A DNA stretch of 37,764 nucleotides from CAYWMP01 sp964459445 (GCA_964459445.1 CAYWMP010000037.1:1-37764), one strand, 5' to 3'. Shown: positions 8,362-17,329, counted from the stretch's first letter. The notes: generated by a model not told the origin, from the letters alone. Numbers and translations are program-made.

Positions 8362-8862
8362 CTACTCGGCCTTTTTTGAAAAATCTGCGCCTTTTTCATA
8401 AGTTTCGCTTGCCGCCTTTACTGCTTCAATAATCTGAACATAGCCTGTACAGCGACAGAAATTCCCGGCAAGGGCATGGCGGATTTCATCTTCCGTCGGA
8501 TAAGGGTTTTCATCCAAAAGCCCCTTGGCAGCCATGATCATACCCGGCGTACAGTAACCGCACTGAACACCCCCACGCTCGATAAAAGACGTCTGAAGCG
8601 GATGTAGCTCGCCTGAGGGTTCGGCCAATCCCTCGATCGTTGTCACAACGGCTCCATTAATCTCCATGACCGAATAAATGCATGAATTGATTGCCTTCCC
8701 ATCAACCAAAACAGTACATGCACCGCATTCACCGACCTCACAACCGGACTTGGTTCCGTTCATCTCCAGGTGTTCCCTTAGGAGATAAAGGAGCGTCCAG
8801 TGGGAATCCACCTCCAATTCCATCTGATTTCCATTCAATTCAAATGAAATGACTTTTTTCAT
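8362..8862 (-). CDS. Molybdenum hydroxylase, 2Fe-2S (small) subunit
   Basis: Encodes 166 residues from the ATG at 8862, preceded by GGAGGT; a TTG one codon earlier is less likely. It carries all eight Cys of the family: the plant-ferredoxin-type cluster C41, C46, C49, C61 in CEVGECGAC and following, and the second cluster C101, C104, C136, C138 in CGYC and CRC. It passes electrons from the Mo site to FAD. Length and motifs are ordinary for CoxS/XdhC-type subunits. It is encoded between the FAD and Mo subunits with 18-base gaps on both sides, a clear operon. Confidence 0.95.
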   Translation of the reverse strand: MKKVISFELNGNQMELEVDSHWTLLYLLREHLEMNGTKSGCEVGECGACTVLVDGKAINSCIYSVMEINGAVVTTIEGLAEPSGELHPLQTSFIERGGVQCGYCTPGMIMAAKGLLDENPYPTEDEIRHALAGNFCRCTGYVQIIEAVKAASETYEKGADFSKKAE

Positions 8863-8880
8863 CAAAACACCTCCAATCAG

Positions 8881-9747
8881 TTAATTGGCCCTTTCCATCG
8901 CGACCAACGCCATTCTTCGAACCAGGACCTCCACCATGTCCCTTCGATACCAGGCCTCCCCTCGAACACTGTCCCTGGCCTTGCACTCCTCGGCAGCAAC
9001 CTTGCCTGCCTTTCTGAGAACCTCATCCTCAATGGTGGCCCCCTTGAGGACAGCTTCAGCACCCTTTGCCCGCATGGGCGTTGGAGCCAAGACACCAAGC
9101 CCTATCCTGGCATTGGTGCAGGTTTTTAGGTCATCTTCAAGAGCGATCCAGACGGCCACGCCCAATATCGGCAATTCCATGGCCGCCCTTCGGGTATGTT
9201 TGCAGTAAGCCCCTCCTGCGTGGGGCGGGAACTTTGGTATAACGAATTCCAAAACAATTTCCCCAGGCTCCAAAAGAGTTTGCCCCGGCCCGAGGAAAAA
9301 ATCTTCAAGGGCCATGGTCCTCTCTCCCTTGGGACCTCGGAGTCGGACATCAGCTCCCAAGGCGATTAGTGGTATAGCGCCATCAGCCGATGGAACCGCA
9401 TTAACGATGTTTCCGCCGATGGTTGCCACATTGCGGACCTGCACGGATCCAATGTTGGTCACAGCATCGGTAATCATAGGAAAATGCTCTCTGATGATCT
9501 GCGACAGTTCAAGCATCCGATGGGTAACCATAGCCCCAATCCTCAATTCACCATCCTTATAGAGGATCTGATCAATACCCTGAATATGTCTCAAAGATAT
9601 GAGATACTGGGGACTTATTTTTTGTTCTTTGATCTTGATCATGACATCGGTCCCACCGGCTATGTACTTTGCCCGTTCCCCATGGCTTGCAAGAAGGGAG
9701 ATGGCCTCGTCAATGGTTTTTGGCATAAGATAATCGAACTTGTTCAC
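8881..9747 (-). CDS. Molybdenum hydroxylase, FAD-binding subunit
   Basis: Encodes 288 residues beginning with GTG at 9747, seven bases after AAGGAG. FAD contacts are visible as AGGTD (residues 30-34) and TIGGNIVNA (109-117), typical of CoxM/XdhB-type subunits. The extra Cys-rich loop that binds a 4Fe-4S cluster in 4-hydroxybenzoyl-CoA reductase is absent, so a dearomatising hydroxybenzoyl-CoA reductase is unlikely. It is the first of the three hydroxylase genes. A 266-base gap containing a heptamer array separates it from the ligase gene upstream, so it may have its own promoter, though none is clear. Confidence 0.93.
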   Translation of the reverse strand: MNKFDYLMPKTIDEAISLLASHGERAKYIAGGTDVMIKIKEQKISPQYLISLRHIQGIDQILYKDGELRIGAMVTHRMLELSQIIREHFPMITDAVTNIGSVQVRNVATIGGNIVNAVPSADGAIPLIALGADVRLRGPKGERTMALEDFFLGPGQTLLEPGEIVLEFVIPKFPPHAGGAYCKHTRRAAMELPILGVAVWIALEDDLKTCTNARIGLGVLAPTPMRAKGAEAVLKGATIEDEVLRKAGKVAAEECKARDSVRGEAWYRRDMVEVLVRRMALVAMERAN

Positions 9748-9843
9748 AGTGCTTCTCCTTTTGAAGGTTTATCTAAAGCATCTCGGAATTTTTGCAACTT
9801 AATTTAATAAGGCTTGAGGATTATGCCTTTCCGATAGCGTGAT

Positions 9844-9907
9844 GGGTTTCGGGTTTCAGGTGTCATCAACTTGCGCGAAGAACACTGAAACCTGAATTCA
9901 AGACCCG
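9844..9907. repeat. Heptamer array, two inverted arms (GGGTTTC family)
   Basis: The left arm has two identical GGGTTTC units and AGGTGTC (9844-9864). The right arm has units GAACACT, GAAACCT, GAATTCA and AGACCCG (9880-9907), the reverse-complement type. A 15-base spacer separates them. It lies between the FAD-subunit gene and the upstream ligase. Confidence 0.7.
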
Positions 9908-9934
9908 TTGTTCCATTCCAGTCATCCAACATTC

Positions 9935-9965
9935 CCTCCGGGGCGTAGGCCCTACGGGCCGGAGG
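9935..9965. repeat. Compact GC-rich hairpin
   Basis: CCTCCGG at 9935-9941 pairs with CCGGAGG at 9959-9965. Inside, CGTAGG and CCTACG (944-949 and 951-956) can pair instead around one base. There is no T-run after it on the minus strand, so an ordinary terminator is not supported. It lies downstream of the ligase gene ending at 10014. Confidence 0.6.
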
Positions 9966-10013
9966 CCAATTGAGGCGCAGCCCCTAATTTCGGATACCTA
10001 ATTTCTCTGTGCT

Positions 10014-11300
10014 TCAGTTATCCCGATTGTCAAACACCCTCTTGCTCTTTCGCTCCGATCTGGGGAGCGATCCGTATTCCACCAATTCCACGCTTGCGCT
10101 GACCAGGATCTGCTTCTTTATCTCTTGGCCGATCCTTTGGCCCAGCTCCGAGTTCCGGTTTTCATTCACTCCATGATCCCTTTCGACCTTGACGTTCATA
10201 TAGTCTCGACCGTCTTCTTTTCTTTCTAAAATAACCTGATATTCGCTGCCGATATCCGGGATGCCGGAAAGGACGTGATCGATCTGGCCCGGGTAGATGT
10301 TTACAGCGCGGAATATAATCATGTCGTCGGAGCGGCCCAGGAGGCGATCATGCCTCGGGAGGAGTGATCCACAGGGACATTCGCCCGGCACCAGCCTCGT
10401 CAAGTCTCTGGTCCGGTAACGAATCAGGGGTGCTGCCTCTTTTTTAAGCGTTGTTATAACCATCTCACCTGTTTCACCCTCCGGCACCGGCTCAAGGGTA
10501 TCCGGATCCAGAATTTCAAGGATATAATAGTCGGCCCAGTAGTGGATGCCGGTATGATGGTGACAATCGAGACCCGTTCCCGGTCCATACAGTTCGGTCA
10601 TGCCTGGGATATCAAACATGTGCTCGATCCCCATAAGCTCCTTGATACGCCTTCTCATAGCATCGCTGGATCTTTCCGAGCCGAATATCATTTTCTTCAG
10701 ATTTATCTGATCCCTTATCCCTCTTTTGTTCACCTCCTCGGCCATTAACAAACCCATGGACGCCGTACAGCACATGACGGTGCTTTGAAAATCCACCAAA
10801 AATTGGCACTGCATATCGAGATTGCCCGGGCCCGCGGGTACGGCCATGGCGCCGAAGGCCTCACATCCCATTTGGAAACTGATTCCCGCGGTCCAGACGC
10901 CGTACCCCACCGCAATTTGAACCCTGTCCTCGGCCGTCAATCCCGCCATCTCGTAACAGCGGGCAAAAAAATGGCTCCAGTCATTGATGTCCTTTTGCGT
11001 ATAGCAAAGGACCTTTCGTTTGCCCGTGGTTCCCGATGAGGCATGGATTCTTACAACCTTGTCATAGGGCACGGAGAGCAAAGGGAAAGGGTAGCCGTAG
11101 CGCAGATCATCTGCAGTGGTCAATGGGAGCCTTTCGAGGTCCTCAAGTGAGGAGATGTCTTCGGGTTTTAAACCGACACCCTCCAGCCTTTCCCTATAGA
11201 AGGTAGATCCATGGTAGGCATGCTTGACCGTCCATTTCAGCCCCGCCAGTTGAATGGCATCCAACTCATCCTTGGTTTTTATTTGAGGCATGAATGTCAT
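10014..11300 (-). CDS. Phenylacetate-CoA ligase family (PaaK-like) enzyme, copy 1
   Basis: Encodes 428 residues, typical of PaaK-type AMP-forming ligases that turn an aryl or other carboxylic acid into its CoA thioester in the cytoplasm. The ATP-binding loop is ASSGTTGKRK (87-96). The adenylation motifs YRTRDLTRL and GRSDDMIIFRAVNIYP are present, and the C-terminal domain ends in a Lys-rich KSKRVFDNR. The first ATG at 11300 follows GGGAGG at suitable distance. It lies between the HyuB copy 2 gene (97 bases upstream) and the hydroxylase subunits. The acid used is unknown; several non-phenylacetate acids are known substrates of this family. Confidence 0.9.
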   Translation of the reverse strand: MTFMPQIKTKDELDAIQLAGLKWTVKHAYHGSTFYRERLEGVGLKPEDISSLEDLERLPLTTADDLRYGYPFPLLSVPYDKVVRIHASSGTTGKRKVLCYTQKDINDWSHFFARCYEMAGLTAEDRVQIAVGYGVWTAGISFQMGCEAFGAMAVPAGPGNLDMQCQFLVDFQSTVMCCTASMGLLMAEEVNKRGIRDQINLKKMIFGSERSSDAMRRRIKELMGIEHMFDIPGMTELYGPGTGLDCHHHTGIHYWADYYILEILDPDTLEPVPEGETGEMVITTLKKEAAPLIRYRTRDLTRLVPGECPCGSLLPRHDRLLGRSDDMIIFRAVNIYPGQIDHVLSGIPDIGSEYQVILERKEDGRDYMNVKVERDHGVNENRNSELGQRIGQEIKKQILVSASVELVEYGSLPRSERKSKRVFDNRDN

Positions 11301-11397
11301 TTAAAAACCTCCCCCTTAGGAATATCTGCGTCTGGCCTCGATTTATCTTCGTCCAGTTCAATATCGTTATAAATCTGAGGGCGATGTCTTCAAAACC

Positions 11398-13143
11398 TTA
11401 TTCGTCTCTCCGGCGCGCTGTTTCGCTTCTATCCAACTCAAAGGTTTCGGGGTCCACAACAACGCCATAGTCCTCCTTCGCCTTTTTTATGGAGATAATA
11501 CCGTTTCTCACCTCATTTGCAACATCATCAGCAGGCCTCAAATGGGGGTCGCCATAGCCCCCGCCGCCCCCAGCCATCTGGCGCAACATGGTCTCGAGCG
11601 GGATATCAGGAATGATTTCCTTTGATTTGGGTTTATGACACGTTCCGTCCGGGAACAGCAGCTCCATTTCATTGATACTGCCCGCCTTGCCGCCGAAAAG
11701 GCCGAAGGCCCGGCTTTCCTCCTCAATGCCGTCACCAAAAACCACGCCCTTGGTCTTCTCCCCAAAAAACTTCACCTGGGCCTCCACGCCGAGACCGCCC
11801 CGCCATTGTCCTGCGCCGGCAGAATCTGTAGCATACTCATGCTTTTGCAGAAACTGGGGGGTTTGGAGTTCGAACATCTCGGGATCTTGCGCAAGAATGC
11901 CACCCGCACAGTTGATCAAACCAATGTGATCATAACCGTCAACCCCATGGGTCGCTCCCGACCCGCCCTTCAGGGCATTGAAGAGGATGTCCACATAGGG
12001 AGCCCCAACCCTTGTATCAATGCCCGAAACCGCTAAGGACAACATTCTGTTCCAGCCTGCCGTGATCCGTTTCGGGACGGCTTGGGCCAAGGCCTTTAAT
12101 ATGGCATCGGCATGGGGCCCGGTAATGCTGTTTCCGAATGTGGTGGCGGCCGGATAACGCGCATTCAAGAAGGTCCCTTCCGGTATGTCTATGTGCAAAG
12201 GTCGGAGGAGTCCATCATTATGGGGGATATTCGGATCAATGAGCATCAAAAAGGTCAGGATCACGGCCGAGACGCTTGCGCCCAGGGGTGCATTCGTAAA
12301 CCCTTCGGTTTGGGGATCTGTTCCGGCATAGTCAAAAAATATTTCATCATCCTTCACTGTGATTGAAACCTTGATCCGAAACCTGGACCCATCATTGACC
12401 CCGTCATAAAACATCCAGCTTTCGTTTTCATAGACGCCATTCGGAATTCTTGCGATCTCGGAACGAACCATCCTTTCGGTAGAATCAAAAAGGGTCTCCA
12501 TGTGTCCTGTCAATGGATCCTTTCCATATCGATCAAGGAGAGATTTGACTTGCCGTTCTCCAACCCTGCAGCCGCCGATCTGGGCCTTGATGTCTTCTTC
12601 GACAATCGGAAAGCGGATATTCGCAAAAATCAAATCCCAGACGTCCCGCCTTAACTCCCCCTTTTCAAAGACCTTTACAGGCGTTATTCGCAAGGCCTCC
12701 TGCCATATCTCGCGGGCATCGGGATTGTATCCTCCCGCTACCGCTCCCCCAATATCCGCCTGGTGACCCTTAATGGCCGTCCAAGCGAAAAGCTCCCCAT
12801 CGGAAAATATGGGCTTGAATGTGGCTACATCCGCATTCTGGTTGCCGCCTGTGAAGACGTCGTTATGAAGAATCACATCGCCCGGGTGAAGATCCTCCCC
12901 AAAGTATTCAATGATCTTCTGACACACGGGCTGGAGCGCAAAGGCTAGGACCGGTATATACTCGGTTTGCTCAAGCATTCTCCCCTTTGCGTCATAAAGC
13001 CCCGTTACAAAATCCCGGGCTTCGTTCAGGATCGGTGATCTGCTGGTTCTGAGAAGGGTATATCCCATCTCCTCAGTGATGGACTTCAAACGACACTGAA
13101 GAATTGATGCAAGAACCCTATCCCTTTCACGTGTCTCTTCCAT
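11398..13143 (-). CDS. HyuB-family subunit, copy 2
   Basis: Encodes 581 residues, clearly a paralogue but not a close copy of the HyuB at 1710-3443. Landmarks are HNDVFTGG (93-100), GHQADIGG (126-133), a MAGGGGGYGDPH loop near the end and DYGVVVDPET. HyuB proteins work with a HyuA ATPase, but no hyuA gene is next to this one; its neighbours are two PaaK-like ligase genes. The likely partner is the unpaired HyuA at 20342-22459. The start ATG is preceded by only a weak GGCGAG site. Confidence 0.88.
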   Translation of the reverse strand: MEETRERDRVLASILQCRLKSITEEMGYTLLRTSRSPILNEARDFVTGLYDAKGRMLEQTEYIPVLAFALQPVCQKIIEYFGEDLHPGDVILHNDVFTGGNQNADVATFKPIFSDGELFAWTAIKGHQADIGGAVAGGYNPDAREIWQEALRITPVKVFEKGELRRDVWDLIFANIRFPIVEEDIKAQIGGCRVGERQVKSLLDRYGKDPLTGHMETLFDSTERMVRSEIARIPNGVYENESWMFYDGVNDGSRFRIKVSITVKDDEIFFDYAGTDPQTEGFTNAPLGASVSAVILTFLMLIDPNIPHNDGLLRPLHIDIPEGTFLNARYPAATTFGNSITGPHADAILKALAQAVPKRITAGWNRMLSLAVSGIDTRVGAPYVDILFNALKGGSGATHGVDGYDHIGLINCAGGILAQDPEMFELQTPQFLQKHEYATDSAGAGQWRGGLGVEAQVKFFGEKTKGVVFGDGIEEESRAFGLFGGKAGSINEMELLFPDGTCHKPKSKEIIPDIPLETMLRQMAGGGGGYGDPHLRPADDVANEVRNGIISIKKAKEDYGVVVDPETFELDRSETARRRDE

Positions 13144-13226
13144 TCTCGCCTGCTATTTTTTGTTTTAACAGGTTAGCCACTTGAAAATCTATTTGGCCTA
13201 ACGGGGGCTCGGGGATCACATTAAAA

Positions 13227-13299
13227 GGCTAAAGGCCAAGGGTACAGGGCACAAAGAGAAAACATTTTACCTTAAGCCTTGCGCCTTAAGCCCTGCGCC
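13227..13299. repeat. Heptamer array, two inverted arms (GGC family)
   Basis: The left arm (13227-13254) has four units: GGCTAAA, GGCCAAG, GGTACAG and GGCACAA, with a decayed fifth. The right arm (13265-13299) has five units of the reverse type such as TTAAGCC (twice), TTGCGCC and CTGCGCC. Only about ten bases separate the arms. It lies between hyuB copy 2 and the ligase upstream. Confidence 0.8.
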
Positions 13300-13362
13300 T
13301 TTCTTCTTTCGTCCCTGCAAAGAGATTGCCGAGGCCCAGAGTATTTGAAAAGGGCTAAATTG

Positions 13363-14724
13363 TTACTTCCTTTGTATTTCCACCAACGATGTCTTACCCG
13401 CTTCCCTGGGCAGCGAGTAGGGAGGAACGAGTTCGATGTCCGGCCTGACCCGCAACCGCTCGCTGATTTGTTTTTCCAACTCCGACATCAGTTTTTTCCG
13501 TTCTTCCTGCCCCATTTCCTCTGAGCCATACTCAACGCGAATCCGCAAGGGAGGTTTCACCAGCGGACCGGGCGAATCCAAGAGGATGCGCATGGCTCCG
13601 GTGGTCCTGGGCATATATTCCCCTACAATTCCCTTGAGCGCCGCCGGGTATACGTTGGCCCCTTTGACGATGAGCATATCATCGGCTCTCCCAAGAATCT
13701 TGAACCGCATCTCCGGCCACCCGCAGGGGCAGGGTTCTGTGAAGACCTGAATGAGATCGCCAAGGGCATACCTCATAAATGGGCACCCTTCCCACTCAAT
13801 AAAAGTAAAGACCATCTCACCAATCGACCCGTCATTCATAGGAATTGGTTTTTTTGTTTCGGGATCCACAAGCTCCAGGATGCAATGATCCGGCGACACA
13901 AAGTGCATCCCAGGATAGGGGTCTGTATCACAGGAAATCCCATGGAAGGCATGGCCGCCGCCCGTATGATCAAATACCCTCGCACCAAAACCCTCTTGAA
14001 GCTTTTTTCGAACTGAGGGAATCCCCGCGCCCGGCTCTCCCGCGCAGAAGAACCAACGGATACCCAGATCCTTTGCCGACCTGCCTATGAGCTCAGGCGC
14101 GCGCTCGATGAGGTATTCGCCGAATGACGGTGTGGCAATAATCACATCCGGATCGGTGAGCAGGGCAAAATCAAGCACCCTCCTTGTTCCCCCTTCAATG
14201 CCCACGGGCACCACACCGAGTCCCATCTTCTGAAGGCCGTCCGAAAGCGGGAGACCGCCCGTGAACATGCTGAGCGAAAGGGCCTGGAGAACAATGTGGC
14301 CTGGCCGGAGGCCCGCACGCCAATATTTGCGTGCGTGCATCTCATTTAGGACTTCGATATCGTGGGTTGTGAGGGTATACAGGGTGGGCATGCCCGTCGT
14401 GCCGCTGGTCGAATTGATGCGAACAATTTTATCTCTCGGGGCACAGGTAATCAAACCGTAGGGATGTCCGAACCGCCTCAGAGATTCTTCCTGTATCCAC
14501 CGGTGTTCATCCTTGGTCATGAGTGGGATTTCTTGGAAATCCTCGAAACTGTGGATATCCTCGGGCTTGAGGTTGACTTTGTGAAATTTCTCCTCACGAT
14601 AGTAGGCCGAATTATCGTAGTTGTAATGAAGTTGTCTTTGAAGCCGTTGCCACTGAAGCGCCCGGAGCTCTTTTGGTGATAGGGTCTCAATGTTTTCGTT
14701 CCAGAATCGTCTATCCTCTTCCAT
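13363..14724 (-). CDS. Phenylacetate-CoA ligase family (PaaK-like) enzyme, copy 2
   Basis: Encodes 453 residues. The ATP loop is STSGTTGMPT (105-114). The adenylation-domain motif GRADDMLIVKGANVYP and a C-terminal AGKTSLVEIQRK with the expected late Lys are present. It is clearly diverged from the other PaaK-like protein in the window, so the two probably act on different acids, or one has become a carrier-type enzyme. The gene starts three bases after the stop codon of the VOC epimerase gene, implying translational coupling. Substrate unknown. Confidence 0.88.
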   Translation of the reverse strand: MEEDRRFWNENIETLSPKELRALQWQRLQRQLHYNYDNSAYYREEKFHKVNLKPEDIHSFEDFQEIPLMTKDEHRWIQEESLRRFGHPYGLITCAPRDKIVRINSTSGTTGMPTLYTLTTHDIEVLNEMHARKYWRAGLRPGHIVLQALSLSMFTGGLPLSDGLQKMGLGVVPVGIEGGTRRVLDFALLTDPDVIIATPSFGEYLIERAPELIGRSAKDLGIRWFFCAGEPGAGIPSVRKKLQEGFGARVFDHTGGGHAFHGISCDTDPYPGMHFVSPDHCILELVDPETKKPIPMNDGSIGEMVFTFIEWEGCPFMRYALGDLIQVFTEPCPCGWPEMRFKILGRADDMLIVKGANVYPAALKGIVGEYMPRTTGAMRILLDSPGPLVKPPLRIRVEYGSEEMGQEERKKLMSELEKQISERLRVRPDIELVPPYSLPREAGKTSLVEIQRK

Positions 14725-14727
14725 CGC

Positions 14728-15159
14728 TTATCGGCCTTTTGTCCTGGGCTCTTCTGACGCCGTTGGTTGACATATCTCGATGAGGAGATCTAACGCCTCC
14801 GTGGGATGAAAAAATGCCACTTCACCGTGCGCACCCTTTCTGGGGAATCCCTTCACCAGTCTCATGCCCCTTTTCTCTAGTTCTTCAACGGCCGTATTGA
14901 TGTCTTTTACTTCGAAGGCAACATGCTGAACTCCAGACCTCGGTTTGATCACCATAGGATCTACGCCATCAATAGGTCTTTCAAATTGGAGAAGCTCTAT
15001 CTCATCCCGCCCTAAAAAATAGGTGGCTATTTTGACGCCGATCTCTTCCAACTCTACCTGTTCACGGCATTCGAGCCCCAGTAGGCCGGAAAGTTCGCTT
15101 TTCGCCTTTTCCATATCCTTGACTACAATGCCGATGTGGTTGATATTCTTAAGAATCAT
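14728..15159 (-). CDS. mce: VOC-family protein, likely methylmalonyl-CoA epimerase type
   Basis: Encodes 143 residues with two beta-alpha-beta-beta-beta modules of the vicinal-oxygen-chelate fold: NHIGIVVKD at the start and VQHVAFEVKD at 77-86. His8, His79 and Glu128 fall at positions of metal ligands in methylmalonyl-CoA epimerase, and Glu55 in IELL is a fourth candidate. Such enzymes interconvert the 2R and 2S forms of a malonyl-type CoA ester. A B12 mutase in the same island makes that role attractive. It is the first gene of the long minus-strand operon, about 125 bases downstream of the predicted divergent promoter. A glyoxalase-like role remains possible. The start has no obvious ribosome site. 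Confidence 0.75.
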   Translation of the reverse strand: MILKNINHIGIVVKDMEKAKSELSGLLGLECREQVELEEIGVKIATYFLGRDEIELLQFERPIDGVDPMVIKPRSGVQHVAFEVKDINTAVEELEKRGMRLVKGFPRKGAHGEVAFFHPTEALDLLIEICQPTASEEPRTKGR

Positions 15160-15199
15160 GATGACGTAAACACTGAAGTTACACTCCCTAAGAATGGAT

Positions 15200-15237
15200 A
15201 ACCCACCCTAGGGTTCGCGTTTTCTATGAGGTGGGTT
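15200..15237. repeat. Inverted repeat in the divergent control region
   Basis: AACCCACC (15200-15207) and GGTGGGTT (15230-15237) are a perfect 8-bp inverted pair with a 22-base loop containing the palindrome ACCCTAGGGT. On the plus strand it is followed by TTTT. It lies in the predicted leader of the minus-strand epimerase operon and upstream of the livH promoter. It could be a weak terminator, an attenuator or a binding site. Confidence 0.45.
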
Positions 15238-15250
15238 TTAACAAACAGGA

Positions 15251-15279
15251 TTGACAGTGCCGGTGGCTTGGGGTATTTT
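15251..15279 (+). promoter_or_regulatory. Predicted sigma70 promoter for livHMK
   Basis: TTGACA (15251-15256), a 17-base spacer and TATTTT (15274-15279). Transcription would start near 15286, giving a leader of about 120 bases before livH. The promoter lies inside the longest open frame upstream of livH, which supports the later start codon for that gene. The operator at 15290-15306 would cover the first transcribed bases. Confidence 0.65.
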
Positions 15280-15289
15280 ACGGTATTAT

Positions 15290-15306
15290 TTGTATACCGT
15301 ATACGC
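15290..15306. promoter_or_regulatory. Palindromic operator (copy 1), likely for the GntR/FCD regulator
   Basis: TTGTATACCGTATACGC is a nearly perfect palindrome around the central C at 15298 (GTATAC-C-GTATAC). It overlaps the -10 box of the minus-strand promoter and the start of the livHMK transcript. The same site, one mismatch in the core, recurs at 33124-33140. Assignment to the GntR protein is inference; it is the only DNA-binding regulator in the window. Confidence 0.6.
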
Positions 15307-15319
15307 TCATTGTTGTCAA
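15291..15319 (-). promoter_or_regulatory. Predicted sigma70 promoter for the epimerase-hyu operon
   Basis: On the minus strand TTGACA (15319-15314) is followed by 17 bases and TATACA (15296-15291). The -10 box lies inside the operator. The geometry matches the promoter at 33125-33153 exactly: 16 bases from the operator centre to the edge of the -35 box in both. Confidence 0.6.
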
Positions 15320-15405
15320 CGCTGCGCCCGCTTTTTTCAAGGCTAAGCCTGGACTACACGCCACCCGAAACCCTCTTCTCCAAGCGAGTCCCGAAGGATA
15401 CTCTG

Positions 15406-16272
15406 ATGTTACTTCAGGTCATCTTCAGCGGCCTTGCGACAGGAAGCATTTATGCCCTTGTCGCCTTGGGTTTGGCCCTCATCTACAACACCACTGAACA
15501 TGTCAATTTCGCCCAGGGTGAGATGTCCATGGTCTCGGCCTTTATAGGATTCACTTTTTTCAATTTTCTTGGATTTTCCCTCCCCGTTGCCTTTTTGCTG
15601 ACCCTCATTCTTTCGGCGATCCTGGGGATCATCGTGGAAAGACTGGTCATTCGACCCGCCATGCGCGCGCCGCACTTCAATGTCTTTATTATTACACTGG
15701 GACTGTCCATCGTCCTTAAGAGCCTTGCAGGTTTTGCCTGGAGCCATGACGATTTTCCTTACCCAAGCATCTTTCCCGACAAAACTTTTCAGGTTGGTTC
15801 CGCTACGATTGATGTCATCAGTCTGGGCATTATCGGAACCACCTGCATCCTCATGGGCATTTTGTTTGTCTTTTTCAAATATACGCGATACGGCACGGCC
15901 ATGCGCGCTGTGAGCCAAAGCCAGAATGCTGCATACCTCATGGGAATAAACGTCAATCGATCCTTTTCCATGACCTGGGCCATCAGCTTTCTGGTGGCCG
16001 GCGTGGCAGGCATCTTGATGGCGCCCATCGTCTTTTTAAGTTCGCATATGGGCATCGTTGTGATTAATGGTTTTGCAGCCGCCATCTTGGGCGGTTGGGG
16101 CAGCATTCCCGGATCCATTATCGGTGGGATGCTGCTGGGGGTTATCGACAATGTCGCCCCCCTTTATCTCCCATCGCAAATCAAAAATATGGTCCCCTTT
16201 ATGGTTATTTTTATTGTGATGGTGATCAGGCCCAAAGGGATAATGGGTGTCGAGCGATTCATCAAGGTTTGA
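15406..16272 (+). CDS. livH: Branched-chain amino acid-type ABC importer permease LivH
   Basis: Encodes 288 residues from the ATG at 15406, seven bases after AAGGA. The frame is open to 15226, but that extension would span the predicted promoter and has no permease character. The protein has about eight hydrophobic segments and the family start MLLQVIFSGLATGSIYALVA, with NFAQGEMSM and a C-terminal GGMLLGVIDN-type stretch. It forms one half of the membrane channel with LivM. Systems of this family also import aromatic acids, amides and other small organic acids, which fits the catabolic context better than leucine uptake. Confidence 0.9.
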   Translation: MLLQVIFSGLATGSIYALVALGLALIYNTTEHVNFAQGEMSMVSAFIGFTFFNFLGFSLPVAFLLTLILSAILGIIVERLVIRPAMRAPHFNVFIITLGLSIVLKSLAGFAWSHDDFPYPSIFPDKTFQVGSATIDVISLGIIGTTCILMGILFVFFKYTRYGTAMRAVSQSQNAAYLMGINVNRSFSMTWAISFLVAGVAGILMAPIVFLSSHMGIVVINGFAAAILGGWGSIPGSIIGGMLLGVIDNVAPLYLPSQIKNMVPFMVIFIVMVIRPKGIMGVERFIKV

Positions 16273-16286
16273 GCGGGTATATTTCT

Positions 16287-17228
16287 ATGTTTTCCCCGGA
16301 TAAACGACATATTGCGGGCTGGATCGTCTTTTTGATTGTTTTTGTTTCCCTGCCCTTTTTCTCCGGGAAATACACCGTTTTTCTGTTGAGCCTCCTGGCA
16401 GTGTATTCCCTGGTTTCCATCGGACTCAACCTGTTGATGGGATATACCGGCCAGATTGCAGCCGGTCATGCCGGTTTTCTTGCTCTGGGCGCCTACTTCA
16501 CGGCCATTTTAAGCACGAGTATTGAGTGGATGCCCTGTCCTGTTACCCTTCTTCTAGCAGGTGTCTTCACGGGGTGTATCGGGTTTCTTTTGGGGATCCC
16601 TATTTTACGGTTAAGGGGTTTCTATATCGCGATGGCGACCCTGGCATTCGGCGTCGTCGTCAGCGAGATTATCCTCCAATGGTCCTCTTTGACGGGGGGC
16701 GATGACGGCCTTGGTGTCCCAACGGCAACCATCGCCGGTTTCTCCTTTGATACGGATTTCAAACTCTACTACCTGACGATTGCTGTGACGGTCCTGATGA
16801 CCATTTTGGCAAAAAACCTTGTGAAGGGATATATCGGAAGGGCATTCATCGCGCTTCGGGACAGTGAAATCTCCGCCCAAACCATTGGGGTGGATCTGGC
16901 AAAGTACAAGACCATCGCCTTTGCCATAAGCGCCTTCTATACCGGGGTGGCAGGCGGTTTGTTTGCCTACCTCATCACATACCTTTCGCCCGATGCTTTC
17001 ACGCTGGAACTCTCTGTAGATTTCATAGCAATGATAGTTATAGGAGGGCTGGGTTCGATTACAGGTTCCATCATCGGCGCCGTCATCCTCACAGGGATGC
17101 AGCAGGTGCTTGCCGGACTCCAGGATCTGCAAATCCTGATTTTCGGCCTCTCTTTGATCGTTTTCATGATCTTCATGCCCCGAGGCATTAACGGCGTGCT
17201 TGTGAGTCTGAAAGAAAGATTCCTTTAG
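16287..17228 (+). CDS. livM: Branched-chain amino acid-type ABC importer permease LivM
   Basis: Encodes 313 residues from the ATG at 16287, 14 bases after the livH stop; the longer open frame overlaps livH and is not used. It is a multi-spanning membrane protein with the LivM signature GYTGQIAAGHAGFLALGAYF near residues 50-70 and a second conserved IALRDSEISAQTIGVD in the coupling region that contacts the ATPases. A GGLGSITGSIIGA loop near the end is typical. It is the partner of LivH; the ATPases are encoded on the opposite strand after livK. Confidence 0.9.
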   Translation: MFSPDKRHIAGWIVFLIVFVSLPFFSGKYTVFLLSLLAVYSLVSIGLNLLMGYTGQIAAGHAGFLALGAYFTAILSTSIEWMPCPVTLLLAGVFTGCIGFLLGIPILRLRGFYIAMATLAFGVVVSEIILQWSSLTGGDDGLGVPTATIAGFSFDTDFKLYYLTIAVTVLMTILAKNLVKGYIGRAFIALRDSEISAQTIGVDLAKYKTIAFAISAFYTGVAGGLFAYLITYLSPDAFTLELSVDFIAMIVIGGLGSITGSIIGAVILTGMQQVLAGLQDLQILIFGLSLIVFMIFMPRGINGVLVSLKERFL

Positions 17229-17257
17229 ACTATTCCATTCCCGCTATTTGGTGGTAT

Positions 17258-17269
17258 AAAGGAGGTGAT
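17258..17269 (+). promoter_or_regulatory. Unusually perfect Shine-Dalgarno without an adjacent start
   Basis: AAAGGAGGTGAT matches the usual complement of the 16S rRNA 3' end over its whole length, yet no start codon follows at normal distance. A GTG inside it opens a 22-codon frame whose TGA (17331-17333) overlaps the livK ATG. It may be a ribosome standby site or serve a tiny leader peptide coupled to livK, or it may be chance. livK has its own AAGGAG at the normal distance. Confidence 0.4.
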
Positions 17270-17329
17270 AGAAAACAACAGGATATTTTCCCTTTTGGTG
17301 TACAACCCTTTAACGAAAGGAGATGCGAA

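Noticed and set aside
5980..9747. 4-hydroxybenzoyl-CoA reductase or CO dehydrogenase
   Set aside because: The FAD subunit lacks the 4Fe-4S loop of the former, and the large subunit lacks the Cys-containing active-site loop of the latter.
15226..15405. Longer LivH with a 60-residue N-terminal extension
   Set aside because: The extension covers the predicted promoter and operator and lacks membrane-protein character; the ATG at 15406 has a ribosome site.
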